Notes: generated by a model not told the origin, from the sequence alone. Counted from the first letter of the stretch, positions 28,855-36,950 are shown. The stretch: DNA of 41,136 bases from Alphaproteobacteria bacterium (GCA_017467515.1 JAFUSU010000031.1:1-41136), one strand, 5' to 3'. Made by a program: numbers and translations.

Positions 28855-29313
28855 ATGAAAAAACTTTTAAGTTTATTCGCAGTTGTAGCTTTGTCAGGTT
28901 GTTCTATTTTCGGTGCCGGCGGTTTGTTCGGTGGTAGCGAATGTGAATCTAAATTAGCTCGTGATTTTATGGCTAATGCCGAAGACAAAATTTACTTTGC
29001 TTTCGATAGCTCTGCTATTACAGAAAATTCAGCTGAAATCTTGGATACTCAAGTTGCTTGGTTGAAGAAACATGAAAAAGTAAATGTTATCGTTCAAGGT
29101 TACTGCGATGAACGTGGTACAAGAGAATACAACTTGGCTTTAGGTGCTCGTCGTGCTAATGCTGCTAAACAGTATTTAGTATCTCAAGGCATTGCTGCTG
29201 ACAGAATTTCTACCATTTCTTATGGTAAAGAAAGACCAGCTGTTTTGGGTAACAACGAAGCTGCTTGGGCACAAAACCGTCGTGACGTTACAGTTGTTAA
29301 AGCTGGTAACTAA
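28855..29313 (+). CDS. pal: Peptidoglycan-associated lipoprotein
   Basis: 152-residue outer-membrane lipoprotein of the Tol-Pal system. The lipobox LSGC puts the lipidated cysteine at residue 16. The OmpA-like domain (about 45-150) has IYFAFDSSAITENS, VQGYCDERGTREYN, LGARRANAAKQYL and a final NRRDVTV. It binds peptidoglycan and, with TolB, keeps the envelope together at division. tolB, usually directly upstream, is absent; a 210-base AT-rich spacer stands there instead. AUGGAGAA-type Shine-Dalgarno before the ATG. A terminator separates it from cpoB. Confidence 0.96.
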   Translation: MKKLLSLFAVVALSGCSIFGAGGLFGGSECESKLARDFMANAEDKIYFAFDSSAITENSAEILDTQVAWLKKHEKVNVIVQGYCDERGTREYNLALGARRANAAKQYLVSQGIAADRISTISYGKERPAVLGNNEAAWAQNRRDVTVVKAGN

Positions 29314-29335
29314 TTCGGTTGCTTGAACTATAAAG

Positions 29336-29364
29336 AAGGACGCTTGCTGAAGCGTCCTTTTTTT
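29336..29364 (+). terminator. Intrinsic terminator of pal
   Basis: AAGGACGCTT pairs with AAGCGTCCTT around GCTG, followed by T7. Confidence 0.93.
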
Positions 29365-29453
29365 GTAATGTGATTATTGCGTTTTAGACTTGAGATTATG
29401 ATTTATTCGTATTATCTTTATCCTAGTCTGGTTATTATAGAGGATTATCTATT

Positions 29454-30293
29454 ATGAAAAATATTAAAAGCGTGCTCCTCGGAGCTTTGATTTTGAGTTG
29501 GTGTTCATCTGTTTCTGCTCAATCTGTTTCTTCTTTGCAAAATGAAATTGCTGCTCTGAGAGAAGATGTTTTATCTTTGCAACGTCAAAATTATCGAGAA
29601 AACGCTGAAAATCCTCAAAAATCCTCAGATGTTCAAGTCCGTTTAGGGCAATTGGAAGAACAAATGCGTTCTTTAAATGGTAAGGTTGAGGAATTAGAAT
29701 ATAAGATTAAAACCTTTGATGATAAAGTTGCAATGATCAACAAGGATATTGATACTCGTTTTCAATTGTTAGAAGGTAAAGCGGTTACAAGTACATCTTC
29801 CGACTTGGCGGTAACACCGAAATTTAATGCGCCTAAAGCTGAAAATGCGCCTAAATCGGTTACGGGAGATGTTGTTCAAGGATCAGAATTGGAACCGATT
29901 GGCAGTAAAGAAGTTGCTGAAATTTATCAAAATGGTTTGAATGCTTTAAAAGCAAATAATTATACAACGGCGGAACAGAATTTTTCCAAGATCGTTAATC
30001 AAAATCCGAATGATAGATTGGCCGGTAATGCTCAATATTGGTTGGGTGAAGTTTATTATGCTCAACAAGATTTTGCTAAAGCAGCCGTTGCTTTTGCTAA
30101 GGGGTATCAAAATTATAAAAACGGGGCTAAAGGGCCGGACAGCTTATTTAAATTAGGTATGTCAATGAAATCTATGAAGAAAAATACAGAGGCCTGTGCC
30201 GCTTTTACAAGTATGAAGACAGAGTTTCCGAAAGCTAATGCCGACATTTTAAGCAGAGCGGCAGATGAAGCTAAAAAGCTTAAGTGTAAATAG
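29454..30293 (+). CDS. cpoB: Cell division coordinator CpoB (YbgF, Tol-Pal associated)
   Basis: 279-residue periplasmic protein. Signal peptide at residues 1-22 (ending SVSAQ). A coiled coil (about 25-110, QNEIAALREDVLSLQRQ onward) allows trimerisation. TPR repeats follow (about 155-279), with YQNGLNALKANNYTTAEQNF and ANAQYWLGEVYYAQ-like GNAQYWLGEVYYAQQDF. In E. coli it links the Tol machine to peptidoglycan synthesis. AGAGGA precedes the ATG. tilS follows after 8 bases, so the two are co-transcribed. Confidence 0.93.
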   Translation: MKNIKSVLLGALILSWCSSVSAQSVSSLQNEIAALREDVLSLQRQNYRENAENPQKSSDVQVRLGQLEEQMRSLNGKVEELEYKIKTFDDKVAMINKDIDTRFQLLEGKAVTSTSSDLAVTPKFNAPKAENAPKSVTGDVVQGSELEPIGSKEVAEIYQNGLNALKANNYTTAEQNFSKIVNQNPNDRLAGNAQYWLGEVYYAQQDFAKAAVAFAKGYQNYKNGAKGPDSLFKLGMSMKSMKKNTEACAAFTSMKTEFPKANADILSRAADEAKKLKCK

Positions 30294-30301
30294 GTTTTCG
30301 A

Positions 30302-31381
30302 GTGCGGGAATTTTTAGATAAATATAATATTCAAGATGATGTTTTGGCCGTCGGTGTTTCCGGTGGGGCAGATTCCTTGGCTTTGGCGTTGTTGCTTAAT
30401 GAATGTTTGCGACCGGTCGGTAAAAAGGTTGTTGCCTTAACGGTTGATCATCAGTTGCGTCCCGAATCTGCTGATGAGGCAGCTTATGTTGCACAAGTTA
30501 TGGAACAAAAAGGAATCGAACATCATATTTTGGTGTGGAATGAAAATAAGCCCAAAACCGGAATAGAGGAGGCCGCCCGTGTTGCGCGCTATCGGTTACT
30601 CAGTGCTTGGTGCCATCAGCATCAAATTCATTGCTTGTGTGTTGCCCATCATCTTATGGATCAAGCAGAAACATTTATGATTCGTTTACAGAGAGGGAGC
30701 GGTTTAAATGGGCTGTGCGGAATGCAAGAGATCAGTGAAATGTACGGTCTGAAAATTTTGCGTCCGTTTTTAAATATCCCCCCACAAGATTTAAAAGACT
30801 ATTTATGCCAACATCAGATAGAGTGGAAAACTGACAGCTCAAATGATTGTGATGATTTTTTACGAGTACGCGTTCGTAAATTTTTACCAAAAATGGAATC
30901 GGCACTGGGGATAACACCTCAGCGTTTGGTTGATACAATGGCTGTTTTGCGTCGTAGCCGTGATTATATACAGAGCCAGGTTTGCAAATTTATTAAGCAA
31001 CATGTTCGTTGTTGGGATAATGCGGGTATGTCGGTGTCCTTATCTGTTTTGTTGCAGCAACACGAAGAAATAGTTTACCGCGTGCTGGCAGATTTAATTA
31101 AAGAAATCGGGCGAAGTGACTATACGGCACGAGCTGAGGAGGTTGAACGTTTGGCTATTGCTGTTTTAAGTGAGAAATTTAAAGGAGCAACACTCGGACA
31201 CTGTGAAATTTTTGTGCAACAGGGAAAGCTGTGGATTGTTCCTGAACTTAAGATTAAAAGCCGTTTGCCAAAAAAAAATTGGGAGCAATTTGTGCAGGAA
31301 AATCCGTTCTATGCAAAGAAAAATTTGCCTTATAAACTTCGTGTGGCCTTGGTTAAAGCAAAAATGAAGGTTGAGTTTTAG
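30302..31381 (+). CDS. tilS: tRNA(Ile)-lysidine synthetase
   Basis: 359-residue PP-loop ATPase that attaches lysine to C34 of tRNA-Ile(CAU) so that it reads AUA. The PP-loop SGGADS is at residues 20-25, followed by VDHQLRPES and the ARYRLL and AHHLMDQAETFMIRLQRGSG motifs. Truncated compared with E. coli TilS (432 residues) but within range for forms with a short C-terminal domain. It starts with GTG, 8 bases after cpoB. Confidence 0.95.
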   Translation: MREFLDKYNIQDDVLAVGVSGGADSLALALLLNECLRPVGKKVVALTVDHQLRPESADEAAYVAQVMEQKGIEHHILVWNENKPKTGIEEAARVARYRLLSAWCHQHQIHCLCVAHHLMDQAETFMIRLQRGSGLNGLCGMQEISEMYGLKILRPFLNIPPQDLKDYLCQHQIEWKTDSSNDCDDFLRVRVRKFLPKMESALGITPQRLVDTMAVLRRSRDYIQSQVCKFIKQHVRCWDNAGMSVSLSVLLQQHEEIVYRVLADLIKEIGRSDYTARAEEVERLAIAVLSEKFKGATLGHCEIFVQQGKLWIVPELKIKSRLPKKNWEQFVQENPFYAKKNLPYKLRVALVKAKMKVEF

Positions 31382-31430
31382 CAGAAAGTACCCTATATAG
31401 GAAAATATACGCAAAATAAAGGAAAAAAAT

Positions 31431-33296
31431 ATGAAAGCAGGGAAAAATTTTATCATATGGCTGGTGGTGATTGTCCTTTTATCGGCCGTGATGAATACTC
31501 TTAATGACGGGGCACAGAGAGCAGGGACCTCTAATATGCCATTTTCTGATTTTATGAATGAAGTTGAAGCTAAACGTGTTACCGATGTCACGATTGCAGG
31601 CGCTTCTATTTCAGGTCATATGACAGATGGAAAAACATTTTCTTCTTATGCTCCATACGATCCTTCAATGGTTGAAACTTTGCGCAAAAACGGCGTTATT
31701 GTTCGTGCTCAGCCGGAAGATACGTCAGCCAATACATTTTGGGGAATCGTTATTTCGTGGTTTCCGATGATTTTGCTTATTGGTGTTTGGATCTATTTTA
31801 TGCGTCAGGCAAATTCAGGCAATAATAAGGCTTTGAGCTTCGGAAAATCAAGAGCTCGTCTGATTGAAAATACTAAAAAAGTGACATTTGCTGATGTTGC
31901 CGGCTGTGATGAGTCTAAACAAGAGTTGGAGGAAATTATTGACTTTTTGAAAGAACCGTCAAAATTTCAGCGTTTAGGCGGCAAAATTCCCAGAGGCGTT
32001 TTAATGGTCGGTCCTCCGGGAACCGGTAAGACTTTATTAGCCAAAGCTGTTGCCGGTGAGGCCAATGTTCCGTTCTTTTCAATTTCCGGATCAGATTTTG
32101 TGGAAATGTTTGTCGGTGTCGGTGCTTCGCGTGTTCGTGATATGTTTCAACAAGCTAAAAAGAATGCACCCTGTTTGTTATTTATTGATGAAATTGATGC
32201 GGTTGGTCGTCATCGTGGTGCCGGTTTGGGCGGTGGTAATGATGAACGTGAGCAAACGTTAAATCAGTTGCTTGTTGAAATGGACGGGTTTGAAGATAAT
32301 CAAAATGTGATTGTGATTGCCGCCACAAACAGGCCTGATGTTTTGGATCCGGCTTTACTGCGTCCGGGGCGTTTTGATCGTCAGGTGACCGTTTCGAATC
32401 CGGATAAAAAAGGGCGTGAAGAAATCTTAAAAGTTCATGTTAAAAAGGTTCCTTTGGCTAAAGACGTCAATCTGTCGGTTATCGCTCGCGGAACACCCGG
32501 TTTTTCCGGTGCGGATTTGGCCAATTTGGTGAATGAAGCAGCTTTATTGGCCGCCCGAAAAAATAAACGGAAAGTAACGTCTAAGGATTTTGATGAGGCT
32601 AAAGATAAGGTCTTGATGGGTAATGAGCGAAAGTCTATGGCTATGGATGATAAAGAAAAAGAATTGACAGCTTACCATGAGGCCGGACACGCAATTTGCT
32701 CTCTCTATACCGAAGAATCAGATCCGATTCACAAAGCAACGATTATCCCGAGAGGGCGCGCTTTAGGTATGGTTCAGCAATTGCCTGAAAAAGATCAATA
32801 CTCTTATTCTAAAACGAAGATGCTTTCTCGTTTAGTTATTTGTATGGGAGGACGTGTTGCAGAGGAGTTGCATTTAGGTGCCGATAAAATTACCTCAGGC
32901 GCTTCTTCGGATATTGCCGCGGCAACAAATTTGGCGCGTTCTATGGTGACTGAGTGGGGAATGAGTGATTTGTTGGGCCCTGTTTTATATGCCGAAAATT
33001 CCGGTGAAGTTTTTCTTGGTAAGTCGGTGACGCAAAATAAAAATGTCAGCGAAGAAACGGCTCGCTTGGTTGATGCTGAGATTAAGCGTTTGGTTACAAC
33101 CGCTTATGATCAAGCAAAGCAGTTGTTGACCGAGAAAAAAACAGAGTGGGAAACTTTATCAAAAGCTTTGATTGAGTATGAAACATTAACCGGTGAAGAA
33201 ATAAAAGATGTTATTGCCGGTAAACCGATTGATAAATCCGAGGAAAGTCCTGTGGATGAGGCGCATCGGACTCAATCTTCAATCCCCGAACTTTAA
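31431..33296 (+). CDS. ftsH: ATP-dependent zinc metalloprotease FtsH
   Basis: 621-residue inner-membrane AAA+ protease. Two transmembrane segments (about residues 7-23 and 103-122) flank a periplasmic domain. Walker A GPPGTGKT at 194-201, Walker [12 protein letters not shown], and the second region of homology [12 protein letters not shown]. Zinc motif HEAGH at 416-420. Degrades misfolded membrane proteins and short-lived regulators. AAAGGA precedes the ATG. It follows tilS by 49 bases, the usual alphaproteobacterial order. Its stop codon abuts hairpin repeat copy D. Confidence 0.98.
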   Translation: MKAGKNFIIWLVVIVLLSAVMNTLNDGAQRAGTSNMPFSDFMNEVEAKRVTDVTIAGASISGHMTDGKTFSSYAPYDPSMVETLRKNGVIVRAQPEDTSANTFWGIVISWFPMILLIGVWIYFMRQANSGNNKALSFGKSRARLIENTKKVTFADVAGCDESKQELEEIIDFLKEPSKFQRLGGKIPRGVLMVGPPGTGKTLLAKAVAGEANVPFFSISGSDFVEMFVGVGASRVRDMFQQAKKNAPCLLFIDEIDAVGRHRGAGLGGGNDEREQTLNQLLVEMDGFEDNQNVIVIAATNRPDVLDPALLRPGRFDRQVTVSNPDKKGREEILKVHVKKVPLAKDVNLSVIARGTPGFSGADLANLVNEAALLAARKNKRKVTSKDFDEAKDKVLMGNERKSMAMDDKEKELTAYHEAGHAICSLYTEESDPIHKATIIPRGRALGMVQQLPEKDQYSYSKTKMLSRLVICMGGRVAEELHLGADKITSGASSDIAAATNLARSMVTEWGMSDLLGPVLYAENSGEVFLGKSVTQNKNVSEETARLVDAEIKRLVTTAYDQAKQLLTEKKTEWETLSKALIEYETLTGEEIKDVIAGKPIDKSEESPVDEAHRTQSSIPEL

Positions 33297-33416
33297 AAGT
33301 TCGCAAAATTGGAAACTAGTGCAGGTTTGTCCTAAATTGCTAAGTCACGTACGCTTATGTACGCTCCTGTCGCAATTTAATCCAAACCTTACTATTTTCC
33401 GAATTTATCGAACTTT
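33297..33416. repeat. Imperfect-palindrome repeat element, copy D
   Basis: The clearest copy: 120 bases with left end AAGTTCG and right end CGAACTT. The left arm boxes are GCAAAAT, TAGTGCAG and AAATTGCTAAGTCACGTAC; the right arm boxes are GTACGCTCCTGTCGCAATTT, CTTACTA and ATTTATC. Between boxes, GGAAAC/TTTTCC and GGTTTG/CAAACC pair although these bases differ from copy C. The ftsH 3' end (CGAACTTT) is itself the complement of the left end, so CGAACTTTAAAAGTTCG forms a palindrome across the stop codon. Confidence 0.85.
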
Positions 33417-33443
33417 TATCAGGTAAATTCTCTGAGTTTTGGG

Positions 33444-33473
33444 AAGTTCGCAAAATTGGAAACTAGTGCAGGT
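33444..33473. repeat. Exact duplicate of the left end of copy D
   Basis: 30 bases identical to 33297-33326 in direct orientation, ending at GCAGGT, five bases before the GNAT start codon. The loop and right arm are absent. Confidence 0.9.
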
Positions 33474-33478
33474 ATAAA

Positions 33479-34036
33479 ATGATAAATTACTCCATAAAAA
33501 AGGCGCAAAAAGGTGATATTAAGGCTATTGCTGAATTACTTAGTCGTTATTTAGGAACAATGGATTTTATTCCTGCCGTGCAAAAATCTTCTTTTGCAGA
33601 GATTGTTGCTCTTAATGAAAAATCCGTTGCACGAATAATTGATATGGTTGTTGTTGCTAAAACAAAGGATAACCAAATTATCGGGGTTGCCGGTTTGGAT
33701 GATCATAAGGCAGGTGATGTTTACGGAATTGGATTAACTTCATATCAAGAAATTATCGGATTAGCGGTTGATGATAAATATAGAAAACAAGGAATTGCAA
33801 AAGCATTGATCGCTTTTCTTATGCAAAAAGCAACTCAGAATGTTGTGGTCGAAGCGTGGGGCGATACCGGTCAAGAGGCAAATGCTCATTATGCTTTAAT
33901 AGCAAATGGTTTTGTTAGAATCAAACGTTTGAAAGATTTTTATAAAAACAGGGGTGATTGTCCTTTATGTGTTTATCGAGATAAATGCAATGCGCAGTTA
34001 TGTACTTGTGATATTTATCTAAAGAAGTTTTTTTGA
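33479..34036 (+). CDS. GNAT-family N-acetyltransferase with C-terminal cysteine cluster
   Basis: 185 residues. A GNAT fold is shown by IKKAQKGDIKAIAELL at the start, VVVAKTKDNQIIGVAGL (beta2-3), and motif A IIGLAVDDKYRKQGIAKALIAFLM with the CoA-binding Arg/Gln-x-x-Gly-x-Ala. The final 30 residues are unusual: five cysteines spaced C-x2-C-x5-C-x4-C-x-C (GDCPLCVYRDKC then NAQLCTC), resembling a metal-binding site. The substrate is unknown. The ATG is preceded by part of the duplicated hairpin left end, which supplies GCAGGT as a possible weak ribosome binding site. Confidence 0.8.
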   Translation: MINYSIKKAQKGDIKAIAELLSRYLGTMDFIPAVQKSSFAEIVALNEKSVARIIDMVVVAKTKDNQIIGVAGLDDHKAGDVYGIGLTSYQEIIGLAVDDKYRKQGIAKALIAFLMQKATQNVVVEAWGDTGQEANAHYALIANGFVRIKRLKDFYKNRGDCPLCVYRDKCNAQLCTCDIYLKKFF

Positions 34037-34053
34037 TTGATTATAATTTATTA

Positions 34054-34082
34054 TTGACCGCACTTTTCGATGATGATATTTT
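34054..34082 (+). promoter_or_regulatory. Promoter of the 47-residue membrane protein gene
   Basis: TTGACC (34054-34059), 17-base spacer, TATTTT (34077-34082). Predicted transcript start near 34089, 35 bases before the ATG. Confidence 0.5.
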
Positions 34083-34123
34083 TTTTGCAGAAAATCTATT
34101 ATTTTTACTAAGTTTTTAAAATT

Positions 34124-34267
34124 ATGGGAAAAGTGATTTTAATTTTGGTGATGCTTGTCATTATTATTGTGCAAGCAGTTGTCATTGTCAGGCTAAAAGC
34201 AAAATATCGCCGTTTTCAAAAAGAAGTCGATATTGAACGTCGGATTAATTACAGCCACTTTGACTAG
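34124..34267 (+). CDS. Tiny single-pass membrane protein (47 residues)
   Basis: Unknown function. A hydrophobic helix (residues 4-22, VILILVMLVIIIVQAVVIV) is followed by a highly charged, basic tail (RLKAKYRRFQKEVDIERR). No Shine-Dalgarno, but a promoter lies upstream and an intrinsic terminator starts 3 bases after the stop. Start context AAAATTATGG is the same as that of the 169-residue orphan at 27350. Confidence 0.6.
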   Translation: MGKVILILVMLVIIIVQAVVIVRLKAKYRRFQKEVDIERRINYSHFD

Positions 34268-34270
34268 GTT

Positions 34271-34303
34271 AAAAGCTCTGATTGAAAATCAGGGCTTTTT
34301 TTG
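34271..34303 (+). terminator. Intrinsic terminator
   Basis: AAAAGCTCTGATT pairs with AATCAGGGCTTTT around GAA, followed by T7. Confidence 0.9.
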
Positions 34304-34330
34304 TTGCATTTTAGCGGCATTTATTTATTA

Positions 34331-34487
34331 TGAAAAGTGCAAGCAGGTGTTCTGTTTGTGGGACTTCGTCGTCCGGAAATTAAAAATAACTCCTTCGCAA
34401 GAGGGAGCCTGTGAATATATTGAATAAGCAGGGCTGTTAATTTCACAGCGACGAACTCCCTCGCCTTTTTGATAAGGCGAGTTTTTT
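34331..34487 (+). promoter_or_regulatory. Possible attenuator leader upstream of the small HTH gene
   Basis: A 17-codon frame (34331-34384, MKSASRCSVCGTSSSGN) is followed by alternative hairpins. GAGGGAG (34402-34408) can pair with CTCCTTC (34391-34397) around a GCAA tetraloop, or with CTCCCTC (34456-34462). The inner CTGTGAA (34410-34416) pairs with TTCACAG (34442-34448). The last hairpin, CTCGCCTT/AAGGCGAG followed by T6 (34460-34487), is an intrinsic terminator whose first bases overlap CTCCCTC. The layout resembles a terminator/antiterminator choice, but it might be a dispersed repeat. Confidence 0.45.
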
Positions 34488-34519
34488 GTTAGTAAAGTAA
34501 CGAAATTAAGGAGTTCAAA

Positions 34520-34744
34520 ATGAAAAAATTCGAAAATAAAACGTTTAAGCAAGAAATGGGATTTCAACTTGGTCTTATCCGGCGGCAACTTAAAAAGCCG
34601 ATTGAGTTGGTGGCGCAAGAGACACATCTTCATCCGATGACGATAGATTATATTGAAATGGGAGAAAGTGTCAGCTGGAGGAAGTATTTTCTGCTTTTAA
34701 ATTATTATCAATGCCGCATTAAAATACTACCGCCTGAAGCATAA
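34520..34744 (+). CDS. Small helix-turn-helix (XRE-like) DNA-binding protein
   Basis: 74 residues, mostly one HTH domain: LGLIRRQLKKPIELVAQETH, then LHPMTIDYIEMGES as the recognition helix region, ending with ALLNYY-like LLLNYYQCRIKI. It fits short XRE/Cro-type regulators. AAGGAG lies 6 bases before the ATG. A terminator stands before the gene, so expression may depend on read-through or an unseen promoter. Target unknown; a perfect AT-rich palindrome lies 62 bases downstream. Confidence 0.7.
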   Translation: MKKFENKTFKQEMGFQLGLIRRQLKKPIELVAQETHLHPMTIDYIEMGESVSWRKYFLLLNYYQCRIKILPPEA

Positions 34745-34805
34745 AAGAATCTTGTGAACAAATTTCAGACTCAAATTGCGAATCAAAACGAGCTCCTTTA
34801 AGACT

Positions 34806-34821
34806 CAATTATTAATAATTG
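34806..34821. promoter_or_regulatory. Perfect 16-base palindrome (possible operator)
   Basis: CAATTATTAATAATTG between the HTH gene and apaG. It could bind a dimeric regulator; it may also be chance in AT-rich DNA. Confidence 0.3.
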
Positions 34822-34845
34822 GTTAAGAAATAGGGGACTCGGCGT

Positions 34846-35247
34846 ATGTTTGATACAGATGAAATGCTTACAACCGAAGTTGATAATATTACAATTTCTG
34901 CCGCGCGTGAATTGGTAGAAGAAAATGCTGCTCATCAGTTTGTGTGGGGCTACTATTTCTGTATTGAAAATAATTCGGATAAGAAAATCAGTTTGCTTGG
35001 TAAAAACTGGCATATCACCGATGACAAGGGGAATAGCTATTCTGATGACAGCGCCGGTTTTAAGGGCGAAATTCCAGATTTGGAACCGGGAGAAATATTT
35101 GAGTTCTCAAGTACCGCGCCGCTTAATTCGGCTAATGCGGTCTTTTACGGAAGTTGCAAAATAAAGGCGGCTAATGATGAGATAAAAGATATTCGGATAC
35201 CGACGTTTGAAATGTCTGTCGGAAATGCGGCTGTCGTTTTGAATTAA
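34846..35247 (+). CDS. apaG: ApaG protein (DUF525)
   Basis: 133 residues with the single FN3-like fold of ApaG. Seen: HQFVWGYYFCIENNSDKKISLLGKNWHITD, which matches the family pattern of a strand followed by LLGRYWLIT, then IPDLEPGEIFEFSS and a final IPTFEMSV. Linked in enterobacteria to Co2+/Mg2+ resistance, biochemical role unclear. GGGGA lies before the ATG. Ends in a terminator shared with the lipoprotein gene. Confidence 0.92.
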   Translation: MFDTDEMLTTEVDNITISAARELVEENAAHQFVWGYYFCIENNSDKKISLLGKNWHITDDKGNSYSDDSAGFKGEIPDLEPGEIFEFSSTAPLNSANAVFYGSCKIKAANDEIKDIRIPTFEMSVGNAAVVLN

Positions 35248-35249
35248 AA

Positions 35250-35278
35250 AAAAAGCTCCCAATCGGGAGCCTTTTTTT
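35250..35278. terminator. Bidirectional intrinsic terminator
   Basis: AGCTCCC pairs with GGGAGCC/T around AATC, with A9 on the left and T7 on the right. It serves apaG and the convergent lipoprotein gene. Confidence 0.9.
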
Positions 35279-35895
35279 TAATAGTTTGTAACGGTTGTAT
35301 CGTTGGCTATATACATATTCAGATATTTATGAATGTTGTAGTCCATTCGTTGATTGAAGTCATTAAACAAATCATAAACCATTTTGTTCCAGTACTGCTC
35401 TTTGTCCTCAATATCCGTTGAAGCAGGAATGGTCAACTCGCGCCAAGCTTCAACTTCTGTTCCTGCACTGGATAACGAGTTTGTATCCGTAATGCGGACA
35501 ACGATATACAGGGTTGCGTGATATTTAATCTGATCTCTGTCAAAAAGATTTTCTGCCGGCTGTAATTCTTCAGTAACACTCGCGTCTTTAATAATTACGT
35601 GAGCTTGCTTGGTAGAAGAATAATCAACGGCTTCTAATCTGTCACGAGCCCATATACGAGCTGTTTTTTCAATAGAGATAGGAAGCAAATGTTCAACATT
35701 CGGCCTGCGAAAAGAAGGTGTAAATTCGGAAACGACATCTATTTTGCTGACTTTCAAATCAATTTTGCCGGCATTGGTAAAGCGAGGCTCATTGGAGGAT
35801 ACTTCGCCCTCCGGTGAATTGTTATAAAATAAACCGCAATTACTGGTAATCGCGCAGATTAATAAAATACTGAGCAAAGTTTTGAATTTAGTCAT
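35278..35895 (-). CDS. Lipoprotein of unknown function
   Basis: 205 residues. Lipoprotein signal with Cys20 (LLICAITSNC). The mature protein looks like a conserved alpha/beta domain: KIDLKVSKIDVVSEF, then the AHVIIKDASVTEEL strand, YHATLYIVVRI and a C-terminal helix with WNKMVYDLFNDFNQRM. The frequent pattern of basic and acidic residues and no Pro-rich linker suggest an outer-membrane-anchored periplasmic protein. GAGGA precedes the ATG. It follows hslO by 72 bases on the same strand and may be co-transcribed. Confidence 0.75.
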   Translation of the reverse strand: MTKFKTLLSILLICAITSNCGLFYNNSPEGEVSSNEPRFTNAGKIDLKVSKIDVVSEFTPSFRRPNVEHLLPISIEKTARIWARDRLEAVDYSSTKQAHVIIKDASVTEELQPAENLFDRDQIKYHATLYIVVRITDTNSLSSAGTEVEAWRELTIPASTDIEDKEQYWNKMVYDLFNDFNQRMDYNIHKYLNMYIANDTTVTNY

Positions 35896-35967
35896 TTGTT
35901 AATCCTCAAAAGAAACAATTTGCGGTCATTGTACAGATTATAAATTAATATATACTTAATTTAGTCG

Positions 35968-36882
35968 CTACTGATTGATGAGTTCCCCTTTATCAAAACT
36001 GTATATGCTACCGCAAAAATGGCAGGTTGCCGTAATTTTTCCATTTTCGCACATATCGCTGATTTCTTCAGGTTTCATTGCGTGCAGCGTGTTGAAAAGT
36101 TTATCTCGGCTGCAACGGCAAGCGAAAGTATAGTTTTTTTCCTGTGTGATGTGTAAATTGTCAGCGTGATATAAGCGATTTAAGATTGTTGCGGAATCCA
36201 AATCAGAATCAAATACTTCACTTTCCTGTAAACTTTGCATAAAAATAACAGCCTGATTCCATGCTTCAGCTAACTCTGTTTCTTCTACAACGGCAGAGCC
36301 GCCGTGAGAAGGGAGTTTTTGCAGTAAAATACCTGCTGATTTCCATCTGTCATTTTCCGTTTGAGGGGCTTGTAAGTAAAGTTTGAGATATGTTTCTATT
36401 TGCTCAGATTGTTTAAAATAGCGCATAGCACACTCGCTCAAATTTTTTCCTTGTAGGTCAACAATTCCCTGATATAAATCCGTTTCAGGGCCCTGATCGA
36501 CCGTAAAAGCCAGAATACCCTCGCCCATAAAATGAGGTGCCGGTTCTATTTCACCGACAGTTTTTCTGAGCTTCTGAGCGTGCCTGATTTTATTTTCATC
36601 ATAATCGGCGCAAGCACGAATACCGCCTTCGGAGGTGACATCAACAACAACCATCGGAACAGGTCCGTTGCTTTTCGTTTGCAGTGTAAACAAGCCCTTA
36701 TATTTTAATGTACTGGCTAATAATGTTGCCAAAGCAGTGCTCTCCGCAACCACGGCAGATACTTGTTTGGGGTAGCTATGTTTAGTCAGGATCGTGTTAA
36801 CGACATCATCAAGACGGACAAAACGCCCTAAAAAAGAGCCGTTATCAATGTGAAAAGATACACAGTTGTCAAAATTATTCAA
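35968..36882 (-). CDS. hslO: Hsp33 redox-regulated chaperone
   Basis: 304-residue cytoplasmic chaperone switched on by oxidation. The N-terminal domain has AVVAESTALATLLASTLKYKG-type sequence and VPMVVVDVTSEGGIRACADYD. The C-terminal redox switch has the four zinc-binding cysteines as C-R-C near residue 250 and C-H-F-C near 285. It starts with TTG at 36880-36882, with AAGGA about 8 bases before it. Divergent from recX. Confidence 0.95.
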   Translation of the reverse strand: MNNFDNCVSFHIDNGSFLGRFVRLDDVVNTILTKHSYPKQVSAVVAESTALATLLASTLKYKGLFTLQTKSNGPVPMVVVDVTSEGGIRACADYDENKIRHAQKLRKTVGEIEPAPHFMGEGILAFTVDQGPETDLYQGIVDLQGKNLSECAMRYFKQSEQIETYLKLYLQAPQTENDRWKSAGILLQKLPSHGGSAVVEETELAEAWNQAVIFMQSLQESEVFDSDLDSATILNRLYHADNLHITQEKNYTFACRCSRDKLFNTLHAMKPEEISDMCENGKITATCHFCGSIYSFDKGELINQ

Positions 36883-36950
36883 TTGCTTATTCCTTTGTTT
36901 GTTATAAGATAAATTATACTTTATTTAATTCAAAATTTAAGGATTTGCAA

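Noticed and set aside
16910..33473. CRISPR array or classic REP sequences
   Set aside because: The repeats are dispersed, long and variable, without regular spacers and without a nearby RAYT transposase.
34328..34633. 101-codon open frame on the minus strand
   Set aside because: It lies opposite the HTH gene and across the leader hairpins; no start signal.
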